From JBAROU01 sp049642385 (lineage in GTDB: Bacteria > Chloroflexota > Dehalococcoidia > DSTF01 > RBG-16-68-14): a DNA stretch of 22,573 bases. Positions 7,571 to 13,606 of this stretch are shown here, one piece after another (position 1 is the first letter of the stretch; every line of letters begins with the position of its first letter). Location of the stretch: NCBI GenBank assembly GCA_049642385.1, contig JBAROU010000160.1, positions 1-22,573 of the forward strand, in the 5' to 3' direction. The position numbers and the translations under genes were made by a program. The notes below the pieces were generated by a model, which saw only the letters and a program-made list of their open reading frames with translations, was not told the DNA's origin and did no database searches.

Positions 7571-8273
7571 CGTCGGCGAGCAGGCGCTCCGCTTGGCGCA
7601 GCTCCTCTTCAGTATCAAGGTCGAGCCAGAAGTGGCCGGTGACATCGCCCGCGGTTAGACCACCGTAGTGGCGCGCGATGCGCGTCATCAGCGCCGCCAA
7701 CTCCCCCGTGGCCTGCTGATCGCCGGCGGCGAAGGCCTCCGGCTTCCAGTAGGAAAAGCCGGTATCGACGCCCTCCCAACGCTCGAGTCCTTTGCCGAGG
7801 TCGACGACGAGCCCGTCCGTCAGGGCGACCTTCGTCGCTTCGTTGGTGCGCTCCTGGCCCATGCTGGAGCGGTCGACAGCGATGGCGCTCCGGCCGTCCA
7901 CCTGACCGAGGAACGTTCGTAAAAGCGACGCGCTGCAGAGGTGGTCGGCCATGACGAGCAGGAACGGTTCATTGCAGACGAGCGGCAGCGCCGCCGAGAG
8001 GGAGCTGGCGTTGCCCTGTGTGTAGTCGCGGTTCCACGCGTAGCGGAGCGTAAGCCCGAACCGGCTGCCGTCGCCCAGGTGCTCCTGCACCTGTTCGCCC
8101 CGGTAGCCGAGGACGAGCACAGCGTCACAGATGCCGGCGCGAGCTAACGACGTGAGCACGTAGTCGATCATCGGACGCCCGGCGACGGGCACCATGCTCT
8201 TCGGTTGTTCGTCGGTGAGACGTTGTAGTCGGTCGCCTCGCCCCGCGGCCAATACGACAGCCTTCTTTGTCAC
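7551..8273 (-). CDS. Sugar-phosphate / inositol-phosphate nucleotidyltransferase
   Basis: 240 residues from a GTG at 8273, with TAGGAG 9 bases upstream. The N-terminus has the nucleotidyltransferase signature: VVLAAGRGDRL, then QPKSMVPVAGRPMI, then a Rossmann-type core. The metal-binding region is LLVMADH rather than the usual GD of sugar nucleotidyltransferases. This, together with GxFW-type C-terminal sequence (GHFWLDLDTEEEL), fits the inositol-1-phosphate cytidylyltransferase branch. It overlaps the downstream CDP-alcohol phosphotransferase by 20 bases, so the two are translationally linked, as expected for making and using a CDP-alcohol. The substrate is inferred; glucose- or other sugar-phosphate use is not excluded. 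Confidence 0.85.
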   Translation of the reverse strand: MTKKAVVLAAGRGDRLQRLTDEQPKSMVPVAGRPMIDYVLTSLARAGICDAVLVLGYRGEQVQEHLGDGSRFGLTLRYAWNRDYTQGNASSLSAALPLVCNEPFLLVMADHLCSASLLRTFLGQVDGRSAIAVDRSSMGQERTNEATKVALTDGLVVDLGKGLERWEGVDTGFSYWKPEAFAAGDQQATGELAALMTRIARHYGGLTAGDVTGHFWLDLDTEEELRQAERLLADDERRLD

Positions 8274-8300
8274 CAGGTGCGCTCCTAACCGTGGGTACGA

Positions 8301-8323
8301 AAACGCCAGTCGTCTCGACTGGC
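8301..8323 (-). terminator. Intrinsic terminator of mnmA
   Basis: GCCAGTCG (8305-8312) and CGACTGGC (8316-8323) form a perfect 8-bp stem with a 3-base loop. On the minus strand the hairpin is followed by GTTTTCG. It begins 11 bases after the mnmA stop and before the nucleotidyltransferase ribosome site. Confidence 0.85.
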
Positions 8324-8333
8324 TGGCGCTACG

Positions 8334-9434
8334 TTACCCCGTTATTGAGAAGTTTGTCAAGCGCTGCGTGGCGGCGATGATACCGCCACCTAGCAATTCG
8401 TCGCTTCGATAACAGACGACCGCCTGCCCAGGCGTGAGAGCGCGTTGCGGCTCTCGGAAGCGCACCTCGGCGCCGGAGGTCGTGATTCGGATGGTGGCCG
8501 GCTGTGCATCCGCCCGATATCGGATCTTCACGTCCGCCTCGAAGTCGTCCGGCGGCGGTTCGCCCGACACCCAGCGCATCGTCTCGGCTGTCAACGCATC
8601 GGAGAGGAGGTCGTCATCGCTGCCGATCGTGATCACGTTCAGCTCCGGGTCGATCTCGGTCACGTAGCGCTTTTCGCCCAGAGCGACGCCGAGGCCGCGG
8701 CGCTGGCCGATGGTAAAGCCCGCGACGCCTTCGTGGCGCCCGACGACGGCGCCCGCGCTATCGACGATGTCGCCGGCGGTCTGTGGCACGCGCTGCGAGA
8801 TGAACTCGCGGTAGTCCTCCGTTGGGAGGAAGCAGATGTCGGCGCTGTCCAGCTTGTCGGCGTTGAGCAGCCCCATTTCGCGCGCGAGGCGTCGCGTCTC
8901 ATCCTTGTGCAGGTCGCCGATCGGAAAGAGCAGCCGGCTCAGGTCGGACTGCGTGAGCATGTAAAGCACGTACGACTGGTCTTTCTCGGCGTCCAGCGCG
9001 CGCAGCAGGCGATGGCCTCCGTCGCGTTTGTCGATGCGGGCGTAGTGGCCGGTCGCCAGGTAGTCAGCCTCAAACGCGTCGATGCGCCCGAGCAGCGCGC
9101 CGAACTTGACGTGTTCGTTGCAGGGCAGGCAGGGGTTGGGGGTACGCCCGCGCCGGTACTCGTCGACGAAGTAGTCGACGACGCGGGCGCCGAACTGCTC
9201 CTCCATGTTCAGCACGTAATGGGGGATGCCGAGCGCATCTGCCGCCGCGCGGGCGTCGTCGATGTCCTCGACGGCGCAGCAGCGGCGCTGGTAACGCGGC
9301 GCGAGCGGCTCGTCGTGCGTCCAGAGGCGCATCGTGACGCCCACGACGTCGTAGCCCTGACGTAGGAGGAGGCCGGCGGCGACGGCGGAATCGACGCCGC
9401 CGCTCATGGCGACGATCACGCGCTGCTTCGTCAT
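8334..9434 (-). CDS. mnmA: tRNA-specific 2-thiouridylase MnmA
   Basis: 366 residues, normal length. It adds sulfur to position 2 of U34 in tRNAs for Glu, Gln and Lys, using ATP and a relayed persulfide. The PP-loop SGGVDS is at 11-16. The catalytic pair is present: Cys102 in TPNPC and Cys201 in ADICF; Cys105 follows in PCLPC. GHYAR (129-133) and IGQRRGLG are typical of the family. The ATG at 9434 has no obvious ribosome site. Instead, GATAAT lies 8 bases upstream on the minus strand, so a leaderless transcript is possible. The gene is divergent from rsfS across a 98-base region containing an inverted repeat, and is followed by its own terminator. Confidence 0.97.
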   Translation of the reverse strand: MTKQRVIVAMSGGVDSAVAAGLLLRQGYDVVGVTMRLWTHDEPLAPRYQRRCCAVEDIDDARAAADALGIPHYVLNMEEQFGARVVDYFVDEYRRGRTPNPCLPCNEHVKFGALLGRIDAFEADYLATGHYARIDKRDGGHRLLRALDAEKDQSYVLYMLTQSDLSRLLFPIGDLHKDETRRLAREMGLLNADKLDSADICFLPTEDYREFISQRVPQTAGDIVDSAGAVVGRHEGVAGFTIGQRRGLGVALGEKRYVTEIDPELNVITIGSDDDLLSDALTAETMRWVSGEPPPDDFEADVKIRYRADAQPATIRITTSGAEVRFREPQRALTPGQAVVCYRSDELLGGGIIAATQRLTNFSITG

Positions 9435-9442
9435 AACGATTC

Positions 9443-9448
9443 ATTATC
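9443..9448 (-). promoter_or_regulatory. mnmA: Candidate -10 element (GATAAT) for mnmA
   Basis: Minus-strand GATAAT matches TATAAT at five of six positions and lies 8 bases before the mnmA ATG, which would place the transcript start at about the start codon. No ribosome site is seen in that interval. Confidence 0.45.
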
Positions 9449-9454
9449 GCAAGT

Positions 9455-9475
9455 CACTGGTGCGCTCCACCAGTG
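9455..9475. promoter_or_regulatory. 8-5-8 inverted repeat, candidate operator between mnmA and rsfS
   Basis: CACTGGTG (9455-9462), CGCTC spacer, CACCAGTG (9468-9475): a perfect dyad. It ends one base before the TATACT -10 candidate of rsfS and starts 6 bases from the mnmA -10 candidate. A dimeric regulator bound here could act on both genes. It lies upstream of both predicted transcripts, so it is unlikely to be an RNA hairpin or terminator. Confidence 0.55.
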
Positions 9476-9476
9476 C

Positions 9477-9482
9477 TATACT
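9477..9482 (+). promoter_or_regulatory. rsfS: Candidate -10 element (TATACT) for rsfS
   Basis: TATACT is followed by six bases and a GTG at 9489 that opens a 15-codon frame. The usual -35 position is occupied by an inverted repeat rather than a TTGACA-like hexamer. Confidence 0.5.
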
Positions 9483-9488
9483 GGCGCC

Positions 9489-9536
9489 GTGAACTCGAGA
9501 GCGCCCGGCGCCGCGATCTCTAGGAGCCGCTGCTGA
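9489..9536 (+). CDS. Possible 15-codon leader ORF before rsfS
   Basis: GTG at 9489, six bases after TATACT, opens MNSRAPGAAISRSRC and ends with TGA at 9534-9536. The stop overlaps the proposed CTG start of rsfS as CTGA, the arrangement seen in translationally coupled genes. The AGGAG for rsfS (9522-9526) lies inside this frame. It could be a leaderless leader peptide or a chance ORF. Its position between a -10 element and a coupled start is the only support. Confidence 0.35.
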   Translation: MNSRAPGAAISRSRC

Positions 9537-9877
9537 CGGAGCCAGCCGACATCGCTCGTCGCATCGTCGACCTGTTGGCGGACCGCCAGGCCGAAGACAT
9601 CGTTCTGCTCGACATCCGGGAGGTGGCGTCGTTCGCCGATTACTTCGTCATCGCCACCGCACTGAGCGGCCGGCAGACGCGGGCGCTGGTCGATACGCTG
9701 GAGAAGGAGCTACGGGCGGAGGGCGTGCGGCGCGGGCATGAGGAGGGCGGCGACTCAGGCTGGATGCTGCTGGACTACAGCTCCGTTATCGTGCACATCT
9801 TCTCGGCGGAGGAGCGGGAGCACTACGCGCTAGAGGAGCTGTGGCGGCACGGCAAAGAGGTCGTGCGGATCCAGTAG
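9533..9877 (+). CDS. rsfS: Ribosomal silencing factor RsfS
   Basis: 114 residues from a proposed CTG start at 9533. RsfS binds ribosomal protein L14 (uL14) and blocks joining of the subunits under starvation. Family motifs: AEDIVLLDIR, then ADYFVIATALSGRQ, then SGWMLLDYSSVIVHIF and YALEELW. A start at the TTG at 9575 would remove the normal N-terminal helix (TEPADIARRIVDLL). The frame upstream of 9575 has no ATG, GTG or TTG before the stop at 9521. CTG at 9533 has AGGAG (9522-9526) six bases upstream, which favours it. It ends two bases before the convergent ndk stop. The TTG at 9575 remains a fallback start. Confidence 0.9.
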   Translation: MTEPADIARRIVDLLADRQAEDIVLLDIREVASFADYFVIATALSGRQTRALVDTLEKELRAEGVRRGHEEGGDSGWMLLDYSSVIVHIFSAEEREHYALEELWRHGKEVVRIQ

Positions 9878-9879
9878 TG

Positions 9880-10329
9880 CTACTCGAAGATCCAGCGGTC
9901 GGTGTCGCGCTCCCAGGAGAGCAGATCGCTCTCGTCGAAGAAGAGTGCGATCTCGCGCTTCGCCGATTCGGGCGAGTCCGAGCCGTGGATCAGGTTGTTC
10001 TGGATAAAGATGCCCAGATCGCCGCGGATGGTGCCCGGCGCGGCCTGCTGCGGGTCGGTTGCGCCCATGGCCGTCCGCACGAACGCGACGGCGTTCGGCC
10101 CTTCGAGCACGGCGGCGACGAGCGGGCCTGAGGTGATGAAACTGACCAGGCCTTCGAGGAATGGCTTGCCTTCGTGTTCGGCGTAGTGCTTGCGCGCCAG
10201 CGCATCGTCCAGGCGGCGCAGGCGCAGCGCGACGAGCTTCAGGCCGCGTCGTTCGAGCCGTGAGATAATCTCACCCACGAGGCCGCGCTGCACCGCGTCC
10301 GGCTTGACGAGAATTAACGTTCGCTCCAT
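9880..10329 (-). CDS. ndk: Nucleoside diphosphate kinase
   Basis: 149 residues, normal length. It transfers the gamma phosphate of ATP to nucleoside diphosphates through a phosphohistidine. The catalytic His115 lies in NLIHGSDSPESA. The N-terminal ERTLILVKPDAVQRGLVGEI and the motif RTAMGATDP are typical. The ATG at 10329 is preceded by an A/G-rich stretch (AGGAAAAGAGAAG) rather than a strong ribosome site. A 7-bp hairpin lies 13 bases upstream. It is the last gene of the thiL-tsaE-tsaB-ndk cluster and is convergent with rsfS. Confidence 0.98.
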   Translation of the reverse strand: MERTLILVKPDAVQRGLVGEIISRLERRGLKLVALRLRRLDDALARKHYAEHEGKPFLEGLVSFITSGPLVAAVLEGPNAVAFVRTAMGATDPQQAAPGTIRGDLGIFIQNNLIHGSDSPESAKREIALFFDESDLLSWERDTDRWIFE

Positions 10330-10342
10330 CTTCTCTTTTCCT

Positions 10343-10360
10343 GCCAGGCTGAAGCCTGGC
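10343..10360. repeat. Short hairpin between tsaB and ndk
   Basis: GCCAGGC, TGAA, GCCTGGC: a perfect 7-bp stem (10343-10349 with 10354-10360). On the minus strand it lies between the tsaB stop and the ndk ATG and is followed by AGGAAAAG, not by a T-run. It is therefore more likely a processing or attenuation hairpin, or a dispersed repeat, than a terminator. Confidence 0.5.
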
Positions 10361-10384
10361 CTGCGGTTCCTGGTTTGCTATCGC

Positions 10385-11131
10385 TTAGCGCTGGGGCCCG
10401 ATGGCCGGCTCGCGTAAGTATAGGGGAACGAGCGCCTTAGGATCATCGGTTCGACCAGCTTCGAGCCGTCGCGAGCCCAGTTCCGCCAGCAGCGATGCCC
10501 GGCGCACTGTCGCCGCGCCGCCGGCGACACGATGGCCGCGCTCGACCAGCGACGTCACCAGCTCGTCATCGAGTTCGCCCGTGACGAGCGCGTTGGGCGG
10601 CAGCGCGTCGAGCGGTTCGTCGCGGGGCGAAAGGCCGGGAGCGCGCAGCTCGCGCCAGTTGGGGTCGGCGACGTAGGCCGCCCAGGCGAGTTCGCCGCGG
10701 CCCGCGCGATGCACGGCGACCACGGGTACGCCGGTCGCGGCAAAGGCGTACGCCTCGATCTCGAGACGACCGATACCCACGAGTGGCAGATCGAGCGCGA
10801 AGGCGAGGCCCTTGGCTGTGCTCAGGCCCGCGCGCAGGCCGGCGTAGCTGCCAGGGCCCAGGTCAACGAAGACCGCGGTGATGTCGTCCTTCGATGCGTC
10901 GTGGCGGGTCAGGAGGCGGTCCACAGCGGGCAGGAGCTGCCGGGAGTGGTCGCGACCGGCGTTCCAGGTGAGCTCGGCGAGGAGGCGGCCCTGGCGCGAG
11001 AGGGCGATGGAGGCCAGCTCCGAGGCCGTGTCGAGCGAGAGCTCCAGCGGCCCTTCGACCCTTCGGCTTCGCTCAGGACGAGCTTTGCTCAGGACAGGCC
11101 CTTCGACGTTGCTCAGGATAGGCTCAGGCAT
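10385..11131 (-). CDS. tsaB: tRNA threonylcarbamoyladenosine biosynthesis protein TsaB
   Basis: 248 residues. TsaB is the inactive TsaD-like partner in the TsaB-TsaD-TsaE complex that makes t6A37 in tRNAs reading ANN codons. The family core starts at about residue 30 (LELSLDTASELASIAL) and includes GPGSYAGLRAGLSTAKGLAFA, the signature region. The C-terminal LYLREP is also typical. The first 28 residues (containing SNVEGPVLSKARPERSRRVE) are encoded by a dispersed repeat at 11050-11130. No canonical start lies between that repeat and the core, so the ATG at 11131 is the only standard start. tsaE lies just upstream on the same strand, with a broken phosphatase gene between. Neither tsaD nor rimI is in the window. 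Confidence 0.93.
   Translation of the reverse strand: MPEPILSNVEGPVLSKARPERSRRVEGPLELSLDTASELASIALSRQGRLLAELTWNAGRDHSRQLLPAVDRLLTRHDASKDDITAVFVDLGPGSYAGLRAGLSTAKGLAFALDLPLVGIGRLEIEAYAFAATGVPVVAVHRAGRGELAWAAYVADPNWRELRAPGLSPRDEPLDALPPNALVTGELDDELVTSLVERGHRVAGGAATVRRASLLAELGSRRLEAGRTDDPKALVPLYLREPAIGPQR
11050..11130. repeat. Dispersed intergenic-type repeat cluster (CCCTTCGAC / GCTCAGGA) within the tsaB 5' end
   Basis: Plus-strand units: CCCTTCGAC at 11051-11059 and 11099-11107; GCTCAGGA at 11071-11078, 11087-11094 and 11111-11118; a partial GCTCAGG at 11122-11128. These alternating words match the repeat family that yields RPERSRRVEG-like translated tails in many environmental genomes. Here the whole cluster is in frame with tsaB. 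Confidence 0.8.
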
Positions 11132-11306
11132 TGGTCTCGAACGTGGCGGCGATGCGGCGCTCGGACGCGTGTCGCCTCGCTGCCGGCGCTGTGCGCCTCG
11201 TAACGCCCATCGCCGTGTGCGCGGAGCAGCGCCTCCGCCATTTGTGAGCGGGCGCGTTGTGTGTGCAGACGAAGAGCACGCGCGTGGGCTGTCGTTCGGC
11301 AGTCAT
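11132..11306 (-). pseudogene. Broken low-molecular-weight phosphatase / ArsC-like gene
   Basis: Starts with an ATG at 11306 that overlaps the tsaE stop (ATGA). It reads MTAERQPTRVLFVCTHN, the N-terminus of the low-molecular-weight tyrosine phosphatase / arsenate reductase family with its P-loop Cys. Near 11254-11255 one base is missing: a shift of frame restores ARSQMAEALLRAHGDG and then YEAHSAGSEATRV, exactly the family sequence. The similarity fades at about 11150 and stops where the repeat cluster begins, leaving roughly 55 of the usual 130 or more residues. The gene therefore carries a frameshift in its active-site loop and a 3' truncation. A sequencing error could explain the frameshift but not the truncation. 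Confidence 0.75.
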
Positions 11307-11785
11307 ATCACGGCGGGCTTTCGGCGCTTGCGCGGCGTGAGCTGTGCGGCTAGCTCCTCGTATCGTGCGCCGCGCGGGGCGAGCGTGAGCGTGCGGCCGC
11401 GCGCTTCCTCTTCTTCGATGCGCACGAGCAGGTGCTCCGGCGGCAGCTCCGCCCACGCGCGCTCCGGCCACTCGACCGCGAGCACGCCGGGCGCGGCAAT
11501 CTCCTCCAGCGCGAGGTCGATCACCTCTGCCGGTTCGGTCAGGCGGTAGAGGTCGGCGTGGTAGAACGTGAGGCGGCCGTGGTACTCGTTCAGCAGGACG
11601 AAGGACGAGCTCTTCACCGGCTCGCGCACCGCCAGCCCCTCGCCGATGCCCTGCGCGAAGACGGTCTTGCCGCTGCCCAGCTCGCCCTGGAGGAGGAGCA
11701 CGTCGCCCGCGTCGAGGAGGCGGCCCAGGCGCGCGCCGAGGCGGCGTGTCTCGCCGGGGCCGCGCGAGCGCAGTACATGGCCCAC
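11303..11785 (-). CDS. tsaE: tRNA threonylcarbamoyladenosine biosynthesis ATPase TsaE
   Basis: 160 residues from a GTG at 11785, one base after the thiL stop. TsaE is the ATPase that drives turnover of the t6A complex. The Walker A motif GELGSGKT is at 34-41. SSFVLLNEY, FYHADLYRL and VLAVEWPERA are family hallmarks. The stop overlaps the ATG of the broken phosphatase gene. Its C-terminus is slightly longer and more basic (TPRKRRKPAVI) than in short homologues. Part of the minus-strand cluster thiL-tsaE-tsaB-ndk. Confidence 0.96.
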   Translation of the reverse strand: MGHVLRSRGPGETRRLGARLGRLLDAGDVLLLQGELGSGKTVFAQGIGEGLAVREPVKSSSFVLLNEYHGRLTFYHADLYRLTEPAEVIDLALEEIAAPGVLAVEWPERAWAELPPEHLLVRIEEEEARGRTLTLAPRGARYEELAAQLTPRKRRKPAVI

Positions 11786-11786
11786 G

Positions 11787-12806
11787 CTACGATTCTCCGC
11801 CGCTGCGCAGGTGGTCCCAGCCGGCCGAAGGTATCGATACCTCCTCGCCTGCCTCGTCCAGCAGCTTGGCTTCCTGCTTTGCGTCGATAACCATCTCGCC
11901 GATCACGGTGACCGGCACGTCCGCCTGCTTCGCAGCGGCGCCGATTGTCTGTTGATCGCCGATGAGCAGCAGTTCGTAATCTTCGCCACCGCCGGCGGCG
12001 AAGCGTAGCGCTTCCTCCGGCGCGAAGACCTCGCTCAGCGCCGGGTCGATGGGTAGCTTGTCGCGCCAGACGACACCACCCAGGCCGCTGGCGCGGCAGA
12101 CCTGGCCCAGGTCCTGGAGCAACCCGTCGCTGACGTCGATGGCGCAGCGCACGCCAGCCGCGAGGGCGGCCTGACCCGCCTGCACGCGTGCACATGGCCG
12201 GAGCTGGCGCTCTACCAGCGGGCCACTGGACTCCTTCGCGCTGTCACGTAGGCGACGCAGGCCGCCTGCGGCGCCGCCGAGCTGTCCGGTGACGGCGACG
12301 ACATCGCCCGCCTGGGCGGCGTCTCGACGCAGCACGAGCGCCTTGCCGGTGTCGTCGAGGGCGGCGCGGCCCGTGAGGGCGATGGTGATGACGGTGGTGG
12401 GCGAACGAACCACGTCGCCGCCAGTGATGACGACGCCGTAGGCCTCGGCCGCTTCGGCGACGCCGGCGTAGAGCTCGTCGATCGCCTCGACCTGGGTGTT
12501 TTCCGGCAGGGCGAGCGTGACAAGCGCGAACTCGGGCGTGCCGCCCATCGCCGCAATGTCGCTCACGTTGACCACGAGCGCCTTCCAGCCGACGTCGCGC
12601 CAGGGTGCCCGATCTGCCAGGAAGTGGACGCCTGCGACGAGCGTGTCCGTCGTTGCGATGAGGGCGCTGCCGTTGGCGCGCCAGACGGCAGCGTCATCGC
12701 CGATGCCGACCGCGAGGCGGTCCGCGGCGTCCAGGGTAGGGTGGGCGCCGAGCGCCTCGGACAGGCGGGCGATGAGGCCGAATTCGCCGAGCTCCGAGAC
12801 CTTCAC
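11787..12806 (-). CDS. thiL: Thiamine-monophosphate kinase
   Basis: 339 residues from a GTG at 12806; the longer frame to 12977 runs into the divergent phosphoesterase gene. ThiL phosphorylates thiamine monophosphate to the active diphosphate. Motifs: GIGDDAAVW (34-42), TTDTLVAGVHF, NVSDIAAMGG (80-89), VVITGGDVVRS, CAIDVSDGLLQDLG and GGEDYELL. These supply the metal- and ATP-binding Asp residues. The start at 12806 has no ribosome site but has a TATACT exactly six bases upstream, which suggests a leaderless mRNA. First gene of the cluster that continues with tsaE and tsaB. Confidence 0.96.
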   Translation of the reverse strand: MKVSELGEFGLIARLSEALGAHPTLDAADRLAVGIGDDAAVWRANGSALIATTDTLVAGVHFLADRAPWRDVGWKALVVNVSDIAAMGGTPEFALVTLALPENTQVEAIDELYAGVAEAAEAYGVVITGGDVVRSPTTVITIALTGRAALDDTGKALVLRRDAAQAGDVVAVTGQLGGAAGGLRRLRDSAKESSGPLVERQLRPCARVQAGQAALAAGVRCAIDVSDGLLQDLGQVCRASGLGGVVWRDKLPIDPALSEVFAPEEALRFAAGGGEDYELLLIGDQQTIGAAAKQADVPVTVIGEMVIDAKQEAKLLDEAGEEVSIPSAGWDHLRSGGES

Positions 12807-12812
12807 CCGTGG

Positions 12813-12818
12813 AGTATA
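12813..12818 (-). promoter_or_regulatory. thiL: Candidate -10 element (TATACT) six bases before the thiL GTG
   Basis: On the minus strand TATACT, six bases, then the GTG. This places transcription initiation at or next to the start codon. A divergent -10 candidate for the phosphoesterase (TATGCT or TAGAAT, 12841-12851, plus strand) lies about 25 bases away. Confidence 0.5.
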
Positions 12819-12864
12819 GCGAACTGCCTTGCCGTGCCCGTATGCTAGAATCCGCGTCAGTGCC

Positions 12865-13599
12865 GTGCGTATCGCCATCGTTTCCGACGTGCACGCCAAC
12901 CTGCCCGCGTTCGAGGCGGTGCTCCGCCATGCCGAGGCGGGTGGGGCGCTCGACGCGGTCTGGTGCTTGGGCGACATCGTCGGCTACGGGCCACACCCGA
13001 ACGAGTGCATCGAGCTGCTGCGCAGCTACGCGCACCGAACTGTCGCTGGCAACCACGACCTCGCAGCGTGCGACCGGATGGGCACTGAGGAGTTCAACGC
13101 TGCGGCCGCTACAGCCGCCCTCTGGACGACGGAGCAGCTCTCAGAATCGTCGCGGGCGTATCTCACCGGACTGACGCTTGTAGAGTGCGAGGGCGTGTTC
13201 ACGCTGGTGCACGGAAGTCTGCGCTCGCCGGAATGGGAATACCTCCTCTCGAGCGAGCAAGCGCAGGCGCACCTAGAGCTGCAGCGCACGCCGTACGGGC
13301 TGGTCGGCCACTCCCACCTGCCGTTCGTCTGCCGCGAGGAGCCGGGCCGCCCGCCGAAGGTGCTTCGCGTCGGGGACGGCGAGCGTGTTAAGCTCGGCGA
13401 CGAACGCTCTATCCTGAACCCGGGCGGTGTGGGCCAGCCACGTGATGGCGATCCGCGCGCATCGTACGCGCTGTATGACGACGTCGCGCGCATCGTGAGC
13501 TACCATCGAGTGGCGTACGACATCGAGGCGACCCAGCGGGCGATGGAGGCGGCGGGCCTGCCGCGCTGGCTGTGCGAGCGCCTGAGCTACGGGAGGTAG
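12865..13599 (+). CDS. YfcE/MJ0936-type metallophosphoesterase
   Basis: 244 residues from a GTG at 12865, chosen because the family begins with MRIAIVSDVHAN; the frame opens further upstream with unrelated sequence overlapping the promoter region. The calcineurin-like motifs are complete: Asp8 and His10 in SDVHAN, Asp37 in LGDIVGYG, Asn63-His64 in GNHD, His116 in VHGS, His149 and His151 in GHSHLP, and NPGGVGQPRDGDPRASY. These bind two metals and hydrolyse phosphodiesters or phosphomonoesters. The substrate is unknown. No ribosome site is visible; the leader would be very short if TAGAAT at 12846-12851 is used. The next gene starts 7 bases after the stop. Confidence 0.9.
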   Translation: MRIAIVSDVHANLPAFEAVLRHAEAGGALDAVWCLGDIVGYGPHPNECIELLRSYAHRTVAGNHDLAACDRMGTEEFNAAAATAALWTTEQLSESSRAYLTGLTLVECEGVFTLVHGSLRSPEWEYLLSSEQAQAHLELQRTPYGLVGHSHLPFVCREEPGRPPKVLRVGDGERVKLGDERSILNPGGVGQPRDGDPRASYALYDDVARIVSYHRVAYDIEATQRAMEAAGLPRWLCERLSYGR

Positions 13600-13606
13600 C
13601 GACCAC

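Noticed and set aside
8445..9365. Long plus-strand frame opposite mnmA
   Set aside because: It is the antisense shadow of a strongly conserved gene in G+C-rich DNA, with no start signal or known family.
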